Assembly (NCBI RefSeq): GCF_000719865.1
Contig: NZ_JOID01000004.1
Location: 190,443 to 254,442, forward strand
Length of the DNA stretch: 64,000 nucleotides
Source of the DNA: Streptomyces albus subsp. albus
GTDB taxonomy: Bacteria; Actinomycetota; Actinomycetes; Streptomycetales; Streptomycetaceae
Direction: 5' to 3'
Positions 21,301 through 29,300 of the stretch are shown piece by piece (position 1 is the stretch's first letter; every line of letters begins with the position of its first letter). Below the pieces are notes generated by a model. That model saw only the letters and a program-made list of their open reading frames with translations. It searched no databases and was not told where the DNA came from. Both the position numbers and the translations under genes were made by a program.

Positions 21301-21459
21301 TCGCCGATGTCGGGCAAGCCGCCGGTGACCGTGGATCTCGCACCGCTGCGCGAGGCCGGCCGGCTGCGTTCCGTGAGAGCCGAGGGCGGGGTGCGGCTGG
21401 CGAACGAAGCCGCCGTCCCCCGGGCGACGGTTCACCAGCCGCCGGGGTCCCGGTACTGA
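18304..21459 (+). CDS. NACHT-domain NTPase with leucine-rich-repeat-like C-terminus (bacterial NLR-like)
   Basis: A 1051-aa protein. The N-terminal ~250 residues are helical and unassigned. The NACHT module has Walker A VLLRGVAGAGKTTLVQWLAV (~265-285), Walker B ALLLVDGIDEVPE (~345-358), the sensor CLVTGRPSA, and the winged-helix end VDFVHRTFQDYLAARAV. A HEAT-like stretch follows, then an LRR-like C-terminus from ~800 (LTDLGFLRRYRDLTHLALIE and LTGLRTLFVGDG). Proteins of this build belong to the STAND class; bacterial NACHT proteins have been shown to defend against phage. No separate effector gene is adjacent, so the N-terminus may be the effector. GTG 18304 has GGGGG 7 bp upstream. Confidence 0.85.
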   Translation: MDSVTVALRVGSAAITPLVRKLFRGDQPGAGLVAGPVRIGSLVSFRGEKSSLTRRDLEKLVRRLVDRAVETAGPHETPASGEHEAVVQALADSLSGLGDLDMDDVQAVALGPEKLAAALSPRRPDGLSSDAERLHHQLLQVSCLHIVDFFAKRSTFVARTLVEEARRTQHLVEAVDLLVQRLPARYAEDAAFEERYRRHLVHRHGRLTIFGIDVDDDWPLDDAYLSLHTLDSEAQRSTAGLEGEHGRRAALPQRAEQALADRERVLLRGVAGAGKTTLVQWLAVTTAEWRPCRDLAHLFGRVPFVLPLRALTRAGRELPTPGDFLSAVGCPHTPPPGWAERILTAGRALLLVDGIDEVPEPQRDGTRRWLRDLLREFPGNACLVTGRPSAIRENWLEADGFHEMSLAPMSGEDVTTFVNRWHAAAGTGQEEAEALVTAVRSRQDLSRLATNPLMCGLICALHRAGRGFLPRGREELYEAGLRMLLERRDRQRSIDDGLRMDFRSQVVLLERLAYWLIRNGHSQMERADAIALIDQALPAMNRDALGTTDAEEIYRRLLTRSGLLREPSAGVVDFVHRTFQDYLAARAVIEHRDFPLLVRNAHLDQWEDVVRMAVAHARADERKRLLTQLVKRGDKVRKHRVRLHLLAMACLEHATELDLEVRREVEQRAAALLPPRTYDEAQALAAAGHVALELLPGPEGLTDDEAQAVVSAATLVGTDAALPKLAEFREHPSLAVRARMFSGWGDFDHARYYAAILSGLPPEDGSRLVVHTRTELAALAGFPDHPFLSLFGDFTESEVVGALRDRQTKELSLSCTRLTDLGFLRRYRDLTHLALIESTGITDLSPVAELPLRSLLLRQMPGVRDYRCLNALTGLRTLFVGDGMNCHDLEELPAHAPLDDLGIPSTVTDFTGIRAWPGLTTLRITDSEDAASPLPRGLEVLAGMRSMTTMLVPRRLCRALCDSGTPLPQVETLRLLGPEDGEDLREVVAGFPGLRNLVLSPMSGKPPVTVDLAPLREAGRLRSVRAEGGVRLANEAAVPRATVHQPPGSRY

Positions 21460-21857
21460 CGAGCCACCCGAGGACCGGTTGGCCTGGTTCTCGCCGTACG
21501 CGGGCGGGCTCCGGCGGGCGGTGCGCGGGCGGGAAGGCGACGCCCGCCGCCACACCCGTCGCTGCCACGAACTCGACCCAGCCGGGACGCTTGGCGACCG
21601 TCTTCTCGTACTCCTCGTGCGTCTTGAGGTTCGTGGCCTCGACCTGGTCGGCGCGTGACTGGTCGAGCATGCCTTGCACCTCGGCGCAGACGTGCACCGT
21701 CGACCGCGCCGCGCCCGTGTCGATCTTCCCGTCCGGGCCGACCTGCGTCTCCGGCACGCTGCGGGTGCAGACCTGCTCCGCACAAGTCGGTACTGCGCAT
21801 GGCGCGGGATGAAGAGAGCGGGGCGCCCCCGGGTGAGGGCGCTGGTGCAAGGCCTCC
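21460..21857 (-). pseudogene. Probable decayed gene fragment (unknown family)
   Basis: Between the NACHT stop and the PIN gene the minus strand, ~21790 to ~21530, reads protein-like sequence (TVHVCAEVQGMLDQSRADQ, then THEEYEKTVAKRPGWVEFVA) with Lys, Asn, Tyr and Glu use unlike the shadow frames. It ends near a hydrophobic FVAATGVAAGVAF and then appears to change frame into AYGENQANRSSGG. There is no clean start, and the open frame would run ~380 bp into the NACHT gene on the opposite strand. I read it as a 3' remnant of a lost gene; identity unknown. Confidence 0.35.
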
Positions 21858-22304
21858 TCACAGATCCTCGGGCAGCAGCCGGAACGCCTTGTGGCCGGTC
21901 AGTGGACGCAGTATGCGGAAGTGCCGGTCCGTGGTGAACATGGCGTCTGTCCGGTGGGCGGCGGCGAGAGCGACGTTCATGGCGTCTGTCAGGCCGACTC
22001 CCTTGCCCGCGTCGGCGTCCTGGTAGCCCTCGGCGACCGCGAGAGCTGTCGGGAGGTGCGGAGCGACATCGGGGACGGAAAATCTCCGCAGTGAGGTCTG
22101 CACACCGATGAAACGCAGGGCGACCAGGGACGCCTTCGGCCCGTTCCGGCTGGAGATCAGATGATCCAGTTCGGCGAGCACGAGGGGGGAGACCACAAGG
22201 TGCTCGATACGGGACAACGCCTCGGCGTGCTCCTTGTGCCCGGACTGGCGCGGGTCCAGGAGCCGGAGGAGCGCGTTGGTGTCGGCGATGACGATGTGGT
22301 TCAC
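21858..22304 (-). CDS. PIN-domain toxin (VapC-like)
   Basis: A 148-aa PIN-domain protein. The acidic residues expected for the metal site are present in IADTNALLRLLD, LAELDHL and GLTDAMNVALA, with MFTTDRHF at the end. PIN toxins are ribonucleases. GTG 22304 overlaps the antitoxin stop by 4 bases, so the two are co-translated. It is the last gene of a four-gene minus operon that begins at 23281. Confidence 0.88.
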   Translation of the reverse strand: MNHIVIADTNALLRLLDPRQSGHKEHAEALSRIEHLVVSPLVLAELDHLISSRNGPKASLVALRFIGVQTSLRRFSVPDVAPHLPTALAVAEGYQDADAGKGVGLTDAMNVALAAAHRTDAMFTTDRHFRILRPLTGHKAFRLLPEDL

Positions 22305-22555
22305 GCACCCATTCCCTTGAGAATGTCCTCGATGTCGTCGTTGGTCAGATCGCCTCCCAGGTCGATCTGCGGGAGCTCGATGTCCCCGATGGGTCCCGGC
22401 GGATAAGGGGGCACCTCTGCGGGGTCGTACGGCACCACGCGGGCGACGGGGCGGCCGTTCTTGGTGACGGTGACGGTCTCGCCGCGTTCGGCGGCGGCGA
22501 GGATCTGGGAGGAATTGTGGTTGAACTCGCGAGCCGTGGCTTCCATGTAGTACAT
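22301..22555 (-). CDS. Phd/YefM-family antitoxin
   Basis: An 84-aa protein. The N-terminal EATAREFNHNSSQILAAAER and TVTVTKNGRPVARVVPY are the classical Phd/YefM DNA-binding domain. The acidic C-terminus (LTNDDIEDILKGMG) would wrap the PIN toxin. ATG 22555 lies 4 bp after the upstream gene's stop; ATG 22546 is an alternative. A palindrome covers both start codons. Confidence 0.88.
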   Translation of the reverse strand: MYYMEATAREFNHNSSQILAAAERGETVTVTKNGRPVARVVPYDPAEVPPYPPGPIGDIELPQIDLGGDLTNDDIEDILKGMGA

Positions 22556-22556
22556 G
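22544..22556. promoter_or_regulatory. Palindrome over the antitoxin start codons
   Basis: CATGTAGTACATG is a perfect 6-1-6 palindrome spanning both candidate ATGs of the antitoxin. It could be the Phd autoregulatory operator, or act on translation; the DNA around it is AT-rich compared with its neighbours. Confidence 0.5.
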
Positions 22557-22559
22557 TTA

Positions 22560-22826
22560 TTACACTTGCCGTTCGCGGAGCGCTCGCAGGCTGCGGGCGT
22601 TGGCCTCCGCGACCTGGGCGCGGAGCAGTTCGGCCGGGTCGAGGGGGCGGACGCCGGCCGGATCGGCTGCCCACTCCCGGCCACCGGAGAGGGGACGCAG
22701 CCGGAGATACGGGCCCTCGTGGCCCGTGACGATCCCGACCCGGGCCCGGGCGGTGTCGTGGACGGCCGTGCCGGGCGGGGGAGGGGCGGGCTCGGGTACG
22801 GGAGCGGCTGGGTGCGGTGTGGTCAC
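22560..22826 (-). CDS. Small conserved Streptomyces protein of an XRE-linked cassette
   Basis: An 88-aa protein with a Pro-rich start, then VGIVTGHEGPYLRLRPLSGG and LLRAQVAEANARSLRAL. I recall this pattern from small proteins that accompany XRE-DUF397 regulators in Streptomyces; no function is known. GTG 22826 overlaps the stop of the upstream gene (GTGA). The Phd antitoxin starts 4 bp downstream, so the toxin-antitoxin pair is read in the same transcript. Confidence 0.7.
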   Translation of the reverse strand: MTTPHPAAPVPEPAPPPPGTAVHDTARARVGIVTGHEGPYLRLRPLSGGREWAADPAGVRPLDPAELLRAQVAEANARSLRALRERQV

Positions 22827-23281
22827 CGGGCGGCGCTCCGTGCGGCTCCCCGGGCGATGACGGCGGCCAGTGCGAGGGCGACGGGGGCCGAGCAGACGCC
22901 GAGGTGGACGAGGGCGTAGCGGGCGCTCTCCGGGATGCGGTACGCGTCGTCGTCCGGGGCGGGCTTCGCCGGGGCCTCGCCCGTCCGCCGCGTCCGGGAC
23001 GGCTCCGCCGAGCCGTCGGCGTCGTCGGCGTCGTCGGGGAGCGCGTCGCCCCAGGGGGTGCGGACGTCCATGGCCGGGAGCTGGATGCCGGCGTCGGTGA
23101 GGGCGACGGCGAGGGCGTCCCGGGCGGCCAGGGCCTCTTGGAGCTTCGGGGCGAGGAACTGGGGCCCGGTGCGCCGGGTGCGCTTCGGGAGCGGGATGCG
23201 CTCCGGGGTGGGGGCGTGGTCGGGGCCGGCGCCGTGGCAGGGGTTGAGACCGGCGGCGGGGCGGGGTGTGGGGTTCGGCAC
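22823..23281 (-). CDS. Conserved Streptomyces hypothetical protein (first gene of minus operon)
   Basis: A 152-aa protein. A disordered Pro/Arg start is followed by FLAPKLQEALAARDALAVAL and GIQLPAMDVRTPWGD, an acidic linker, and a C-terminal RYALVHLGVCSAPVALALAA that may be a membrane or buried helix. Proteins of this type sit divergent from XRE-DUF397 pairs in other streptomycetes, by memory. Function unknown. Start is GTG 23281; copy 1 of the 64-bp repeat lies 40 bp upstream. Confidence 0.7.
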   Translation of the reverse strand: MPNPTPRPAAGLNPCHGAGPDHAPTPERIPLPKRTRRTGPQFLAPKLQEALAARDALAVALTDAGIQLPAMDVRTPWGDALPDDADDADGSAEPSRTRRTGEAPAKPAPDDDAYRIPESARYALVHLGVCSAPVALALAAVIARGAARSAAR

Positions 23282-23320
23282 GGGGGTTTCCTTCCGGCGG
23301 GATGGTGGGGGAGCGGATGC

Positions 23321-23384
23321 GTGATGCGGCCATCGCGCCCACGTTCACTGAATCACCGTGTGTAGTCGGCGCATTACGAGAATG
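23321..23384. repeat. 64-bp direct repeat, copy 1
   Basis: About 84% identical (10 mismatches) to 23612-23675 in the same orientation. The best conserved part is GCATTACGAGAATG at the end. It lies 40 bp upstream of the minus operon and probably contains a promoter or operator. Confidence 0.85.
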
Positions 23385-23611
23385 CCGCCGGGGCGGGCCC
23401 GGTCGGAGCGTGCACGCGGTCGGGCTCCCCTGTCCTCGGGGCACGTTCCACACCTTCCACTTCGACACGGGGGCGGTGGGTGCGGGCGTGTGCCGTGTGT
23501 GAGAGACCGCCAGTCGCCTGTTGCCCTGTGCGCAGGTGCGGGCCCGCACCAGGAGCAGCGCGTTGGTCCGGTGATCCAGACGAAACGGCTGAGGTGGGCA
23601 GCGGACGATTC
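23385..23611. other. Spacer between the two 64-bp repeats
   Basis: A 227-bp stretch between divergent genes. No gene or hairpin is evident. Confidence 0.5.
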
Positions 23612-23675
23612 GTGATCCGGCCACCGCGCCCACATGCGCTGCATTACCGTATGTAGCCGGTGCATTACGAGAATG
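23612..23675. repeat. 64-bp direct repeat, copy 2
   Basis: The second copy of the element at 23321-23384, ending 67 bp before the XRE start. The repeat pair suggests that one regulator, possibly the XRE protein itself, controls both divergent operons. Confidence 0.85.
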
Positions 23676-23742
23676 GCGTGGGTGTGAAGGGTTTCCGGGG
23701 CGGTCGGGGACGGCCGGTCCGGGGCGCCGGAGGGGAGTTGCC

Positions 23743-24585
23743 TTGCCGCAGCGACGTCTTGTCACGGGCCGCAGCCGGGAGCCGCGTCAGCGGTTCGCCG
23801 AGGAGTTACGGCAGTTGCGGGCCGGCAAGGGTGTGAGCCTGCGGCAGCTCGGGGAGCGGCTGGGCTGGGACTGGTCGTTGTTCGGGAAGATGGAGAAGGG
23901 CGAGACGCTGGGCGGCCCGGAGGTCGTCCAGGCCCTGGACACGTACTTCGGGACGCCGGGGATGCTGCTCGCCCTGTGGGAGCTGGCACGGGCGGACCAC
24001 ACCCAGTTCCGCGAGCAGTACCGGCGCTACATGGAGCTGGAGGCGGAGGCCACCAGCTTGTGGCACTTCGCGGTAAGTGTGCTGCCGGGGCTCTTGCAGA
24101 CGCCCGGGTATGCGCGAGAACTCCTGGCGGCCGGTGGGCTCAGGGGAGACGAACTGGAGCACCAGGTGGACGCCCGTATGGGGCGGAGAGAACTGCTGGA
24201 CGGCGAGGAACCGCCGCCGTTCCGGTCGATGATCTCCGAAGCGGTCCTCCGTGCACCACTGCGTGACGTGGGCGAATGGCGCACACAGCTTGAGCATCTG
24301 CTGGCGATGGGAGACCGGCTGGACGTGACGCTTCAGGTGCTGCCGCTCAGTGTCGGGCCGCATGGCTTGATGAACGCCACCGTCATGTTCCTGCGCCTGC
24401 CCGACGGACGTACTGTGGCGTACACGGAGAACGGCTACCGGGGTGAACTGATCGAAGAAACCTGCCCTGTTGACCGTTTGCAGCGTGCGTACGATGCAGT
24501 GCGCGACTTGGCCCTGACCCCCGTTGAGTCGCGGAAGTTCGTCCTGCGCCTCTTGGAGGAGAGACCGTGCGATCCCTCGACCTGA
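23743..24585 (+). CDS. XRE-family regulator with DUF5753 domain
   Basis: A 280-aa protein. The N-terminal HTH (LRQLRAGKGVSLRQLGERLG, then SLFGKMEKGE) is followed by a DUF5753 domain (ISEAVLRAPL, LQVLPLSVGPHGLMNATVMF, TENGYRGELIEE). This is the Streptomyces type paired with DUF397 proteins, which some work treats as antitoxin-like regulator plus small partner. Start is TTG 23743 after a GGAGGGGAG RBS. Its 3' end overlaps the DUF397 gene by 19 bp. Confidence 0.88.
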   Translation: MPQRRLVTGRSREPRQRFAEELRQLRAGKGVSLRQLGERLGWDWSLFGKMEKGETLGGPEVVQALDTYFGTPGMLLALWELARADHTQFREQYRRYMELEAEATSLWHFAVSVLPGLLQTPGYARELLAAGGLRGDELEHQVDARMGRRELLDGEEPPPFRSMISEAVLRAPLRDVGEWRTQLEHLLAMGDRLDVTLQVLPLSVGPHGLMNATVMFLRLPDGRTVAYTENGYRGELIEETCPVDRLQRAYDAVRDLALTPVESRKFVLRLLEERPCDPST

Positions 24586-24776
24586 CCGTGGCTACGTGGC
24601 GCAAGAGCAGCTACAGCAACCAGGACGGAGGCGAATGCGTGGAGGTTTCCGACGACTTCGCCGCAGCGGTGCCAGTGCGCGACAGCAAGAACCCACACGG
24701 CCCCGTGCTCATCTTCCCGCTGGACTGCTGGGCCTCTTTCATAGCCTCGGTCAAGCAGGGGCGGCCGGGGGCCTGA
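24567..24776 (+). CDS. DUF397 domain protein
   Basis: A 69-aa protein with the DUF397 signature WRKSSYSNQDGGECVEV, then VPVRDSKNPHGPVLIF and a C-terminal WASFIASVK. It is the usual small partner of the preceding XRE regulator, with overlapping genes. GTG 24567. Confidence 0.92.
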   Translation: MRSLDLTVATWRKSSYSNQDGGECVEVSDDFAAAVPVRDSKNPHGPVLIFPLDCWASFIASVKQGRPGA

Positions 24777-24790
24777 ACCCCTGGACAGTC

Positions 24791-24822
24791 CGGCCCCGCG
24801 ATCCAGCTCGATCGCGGGGCCG
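24791..24822. terminator. Strong hairpin after the DUF397 gene
   Basis: CGGCCCCGCGATC (24791-24803) and GATCGCGGGGCCG (24810-24822) give a perfect 13-bp stem with a 6-nt loop, 14 bp after the DUF397 stop. It separates the regulator pair from the kinase operon. Confidence 0.88.
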
Positions 24823-24912
24823 TCGTGTTGCCGACCAGGGCCGTGAACACCGCTCTCACCCAAGTCACCGACATCGGTCACATCCGTGCATGTTCAAAGT
24901 CAAACGAATCTC

Positions 24913-24941
24913 CTGACGTTACGTCAGTCACGCGATAGAGT
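24913..24941 (+). promoter_or_regulatory. Palindrome-containing promoter of the kinase/helicase operon
   Basis: CTGACGT-T-ACGTCAG is a perfect 7-1-7 palindrome (24913-24927). Its TGACGT (24914-24919) is a good -35, and TAGAGT (24936-24941) is a good -10, spaced 16 bp. A repressor on the palindrome would cover the -35. The kinase ATG follows 61 bp downstream. The binding factor is unknown. Confidence 0.65.
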
Positions 24942-25002
24942 GAGCCGCCGGTGAAAGTGTGACGTGCCGGGACAGGTCGGCACGAGAGGGTGACGCGGCG
25001 AC

Positions 25003-26253
25003 ATGATCGAAGTGCCCACGCAGATCGGCCGGTACACGGTCGAGCGCGAACTGGGCGCCGGCGGCATGGGCCAGGTCTATCTGGCCTACTCACCCGGCGG
25101 CGACCCGGTCGCCGTGAAGGTGATCCGGAACGACAGGCTGGACCAGGCGACGAGAGCCCGCTTCGAGCGCGAGGCTCTGATCGCCCGGACGGTCGTCGGG
25201 ACCAACCGGGTGGCCCGCTTCCTCGACGCCGATCCGTATGCCGACCAGCCGTGGATGGCCGTCGAGTATGTGCCCGGCCGCACCGTTCAGGCGCACGTGG
25301 ACGATGCCGGGGTCCTCCCCGTGCCGCTGGTCGCCAGTCTCGGCGCGCTGCTCGCCGAGGGCCTGGAGGCGGTGCACGCCGTCGATCTGCTGCACCGCGA
25401 CCTCAAGCCGCAGAACGTCATGCTCGGTGAATACGGCCCGATACTGATCGACTTCGGGCTCGGGGCCTTCATGGACGCCGGCAAGGACACCCTCACCCAG
25501 GTGGGCGTGATCATCGGTACGGTGCGCTGCATGCCCCCGGAGCAGGCGCTCGGCCGCTCCCGGGTGAAGGCCCCGGCCGATGTGTACGGCCTGGGCACGG
25601 TGCTGCTCTACGCGGCGACCGGCCACTATCCGTACGAGGCCAACGGCTGGCCGGCGATCGTCGCCAGGGTGACCGACGAGAAGCAGTCGCCGGACCTCTC
25701 CGGACTACCCGGCGCGCTCGCCCCGTTGATCTCGGGGATGCTCGCCCACGCGCCGGAGGAGCGCCCCGGGCTCCCGGAGGTCACCGGTCAGTGCGTGGCT
25801 CTCATGAGGGCGGCGGGACTCACCCCGGCCGAGGCGCGGCACGCCCTGATCGATGCCACGGCCCTGCCCGGCGGGAAGACCGGAGCGCACGGCCGGGCGG
25901 CGCCTTCCCCCGGCGTGTGGGAACGCCTCACCACGCGGTACGCCGAGGCCCTCGCCATGCACACCGTCGCCGTGGACGAAGAGGGCCAGGACAGCCCGCT
26001 GGACAGTCCGGCCCCATCCGGCCCGGCCGAGGACGAGGCGCAACCGCCTTCCGAAGGACCGGCGTTGACCGGGAACGCCGACGGTCGGTCCGCCGCCGCG
26101 CCGCCGGACGAGGGCGGCGGGGACGGCCGGCCGGAGCCCCGTCCCACGGACCGGACGCCGCCCGCGCCTCCCCGCAGACCCGGCCGGAAACCGGCCTCGC
26201 AGAAGGTGGCCGAGGACCTGAGGGCCAGGTACGCGATGCAACCGGCCCTCTGA
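25003..26253 (+). CDS. Soluble Ser/Thr protein kinase heading the defence operon
   Basis: A 416-aa protein. The kinase domain (~1-270) has GAGGMGQVY, catalytic Lys in VAVKVI, HRDLKPQN and DFG (LIDFGLGAFMD), and PPEQ in place of APE. A Pro/Asp/Gly-rich tail of ~130 residues follows, with a basic end (RRPGRKPASQKVAEDLRARY). There is no membrane helix, unlike PknB-type sensors. It lies 142 bp upstream of the SNF2 helicase gene with no promoter or terminator between, so I place it in the same transcription unit. Kinases accompany methyltransferases in Pgl/BREX type 2 systems (PglW), a functional parallel only. Confidence 0.85.
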   Translation: MIEVPTQIGRYTVERELGAGGMGQVYLAYSPGGDPVAVKVIRNDRLDQATRARFEREALIARTVVGTNRVARFLDADPYADQPWMAVEYVPGRTVQAHVDDAGVLPVPLVASLGALLAEGLEAVHAVDLLHRDLKPQNVMLGEYGPILIDFGLGAFMDAGKDTLTQVGVIIGTVRCMPPEQALGRSRVKAPADVYGLGTVLLYAATGHYPYEANGWPAIVARVTDEKQSPDLSGLPGALAPLISGMLAHAPEERPGLPEVTGQCVALMRAAGLTPAEARHALIDATALPGGKTGAHGRAAPSPGVWERLTTRYAEALAMHTVAVDEEGQDSPLDSPAPSGPAEDEAQPPSEGPALTGNADGRSAAAPPDEGGGDGRPEPRPTDRTPPAPPRRPGRKPASQKVAEDLRARYAMQPAL

Positions 26254-26395
26254 CGGAGCGGGCGGGCGGCACCCGGATGCGGTGCCGTCGTCAGCCTGCG
26301 GCAAGCGGCAACGGATCAGGCGGCGACCGCGTGATGGCGCCGCCCGGCACGGCCCGTGACGGGCGGGAACTACCCGGAGGAAGTGGTGGGGCGTT

Positions 26396-29300
26396 ATGCA
26401 GGACATCCCGGATGACATAGGGACGGAGCCCGTGGCGGCCGGTGGCGTCACCATGGTGCAGGGGACCCTCGACTCGGCCGGGGCCGGGACCGGGACCCGG
26501 AGCGACACCCATGCCGAGACCCAGACCGGGACCCGGACCGGGACCGAGGCCGACCAGGCCGCGGCGGACACCACCACCGGCGCCCCCTCCGCGGCCGCGC
26601 CGCGCTCGGAGAGGCCCCGGTTCGCCCCCGGCTCCCAGGTCCTGGTGCGCGACGAGCAGTGGCTGGTGAAGAAGGTCGCCCGGACCGCCTACGACGGCTG
26701 GATGGTCGAGGTCACCGGCGTCTCCTCCCTGGTGCGCGGCACGGACGCCGTCTTCTACGAGGAGCTGGACCGGATCGAGCCGCTCGACCCGGTCAGGACC
26801 CGGCTGGTGCCCGACCCTTCCCCGAACCACCGCAAGGCGCGCCTCTATCTGGAGGCCGTCATCCGCAAGACGGCCCTGCCGCAGACCGAGCACGGGCTCG
26901 CGCTGGCCGGCAACTTCCTCATGGACGAGCAGACGCACCAGCTCCGCCCCGCCGAGCTGGCCCTGTCCATGAAGAACCCCCAGCCCCGCATCCTCATCGC
27001 GGACGTGGTGGGCCTCGGCAAGACCCTGGAGATCGGCGTCCTCCTCGCCGAGCTGATCCGCCGGGGCCGCGGCGAGCGCATCCTCGTGGTGACCCCCGCG
27101 CACGTCCTGGAGCAGTTCCAGCGCGAGCTGTGGACCCGCTTCTCCATACCGCTCGTCCGTCTCGACTCCACCGGCATCCAGCGGATCCAGCAGGACATCC
27201 CGGCCGGCCGGAACCCGTTCGCCTACTTCAAGCGGGCGATCATCTCCGTGGACACCCTCAAGAGCGACGTCTACGCCCACCACCTGAAGAACACCGACTG
27301 GGACGCCGTCGTCATCGACGAGTCCCACAACCTGGTCAACCGAGGCACGAAGAACAACGACCTGGCCCGTCTCCTCGCCCGCCGCACCGACGCCCTCATC
27401 CTGGCCTCCGCCACCCCGCACAACGGCGACGGCGAGTCCTTCGCCGAGCTGATCCGCATGCTCGACGAGGCAGCGATCGCGGACGCCTCCGCGTACGACG
27501 TGAAGGACCTGGGGCACCTCTACATCCGGCGCACCAAGACGGACCGCGAGGTGCGCGATTCCCTCAAGGGCGCCTGGGCGGACCGCGGCCCGTCCCGTCC
27601 GGTGCCGGTCCGGGCCACCGCGAAGGAGCGGGCCGTCCTGGAGGAGCTGGCCGCGCGCTGGATTCCCCGCGACCCGGCGGCCTCGTCCGTGTGCGCGGAC
27701 CCGATGGTCGCCTACAACCTGCTGAAGGGCTTCCTCTCCTCCCACCGGGCGTTCCAGGACTCGGTCGCGGCACGGGTCAAGACCCTCGACAAGCCCCTGA
27801 AGGGCCGCAGGAACCAGGACCCGGCCGCGCTGGAGGCCGCGCGCCGGACCGAGCGGGAGGCGATTTCCGACCTGGCCCGCCTCGCGGGCGGCCTCGGCGA
27901 CGACGACTCGTCCAAACTCGACGCCTTGGTCGCGCAGTTGAGGGAGACCGGTGTCGGGCCCGGGTCGGACACCCGGGTCGTGGTCTTCTCCGAGCGCGTT
28001 CCCACCCTGAAGTGGCTGGCCGAGACGGTCCCGGCCCGGCTCGGCTTCCCCGTGACGCGGCGACTGGAGCCGGAGGAGCGGAAGGCGAGGCCGTGGAAGG
28101 CGTACGGCGGCGCCGTCGAGGTCATGCACGGCGACGCCACCGGTGAGGACGAACAGAAGCGCATCGTCGAGGAGTTCGGCCTGCGCACCGCACCCGTCCG
28201 GCTCCTGTTCACCGGCGACGTCGCCTCCGAAGGCGTCAACCTGCACCAGCAGTGCCACGAGCTGATCCACTACGACCTGCCCTGGTCGCTGATCCGGATC
28301 GAGCAGCGCAACGGCCGGATCGACCGCTACGGCCAGGAGACGAGCCCCCGGTTCCGGGCCCTGGTGCTCACCGGCGACGTGGAGTGGCGCACCGACGACA
28401 AGACCGGTGAACCCCTGTGGCTGGACGACCGCCTGGTGGGCGCCAAGCTCCTCGCCCGCGAGGAGGAGGCCCACCGCATCGAGGGCAGCGCGGAGGCGGT
28501 CACCGGCATCTACCGGGCCAAGGAGGAAGATGAGCGGCTCACCCGCGACCTCATAGCCGGCCGTACCGTCGAGGAGTCGATCGAGAAGTCCTCGACGGGC
28601 GGTGGCGCCAAGGCCCTGCTCGGCCGGCTCATGGGCAACGTCGGGTCGAAGAAGCCGACGGACGACATCCCGCGCGCCACCGTGCCCGGCCTGTTCGGCC
28701 CGGGCGGCGGCACGGCCGCGACCGCCGCCTACTTCGACGAGGCCCTCCGCCAGGTCTGCCACCCCATCAGCCCGGACATCGCCCTCAAGCTGCGGCGCGA
28801 GGAGGACGGCACCCTCGCCTTCGAGCCGCCGCCGGACCTCCTCCACCGGCTCAAGGCCCTGCCCAAGTCGTATCTGACCGAGCAGCACATCCTGCCGACC
28901 GCCCAAAGGGAAGGGCGTATCCGGCTCACCTTCGACAAGGGCCTCGCCGCCAGGCGCCTCAAGGCGGCACGCGAGGACTCCGCGAGCCAGTGGCCCAACG
29001 TCGGTTACGTCTCCGACGTGCACCCCGTGCTGGACTGGGTCACCGACAAGGCCCTCGCGGCGCTCCGCCACGACGAGGCCTTCGTGCTCGCCTTCGACCC
29101 CGACAAGGAGAAGGCGGCCGAGATCGACCCGGCACTGCCCGGCGCGCTCGACGGCCCCGTCTACCTCCTCCAGGGCAGCTACTCGAACAAGGCCGGGCGT
29201 CCCACCGTCGTCGAGTGGATGGCCGTCACCGGCCTCCCCGGCGCCCCCCGCGTCCACCGGATCGACAACGCCTTCCTGGCCGCCTGCGGGGTCGGCCCCG

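Noticed and set aside
21074..21850. Minus-strand frame of 258 codons as one complete gene
   Set aside because: About half of it overlaps the NACHT C-terminus antisense. Only ~21530-21790 looks protein-like, so it was reduced to a possible remnant.
23321..23675. CRISPR-like or attachment-site interpretation of the 64-bp repeats
   Set aside because: Only two diverged copies, with a 227-bp spacer and genes starting directly outside them; no cas gene, integrase or tRNA nearby.
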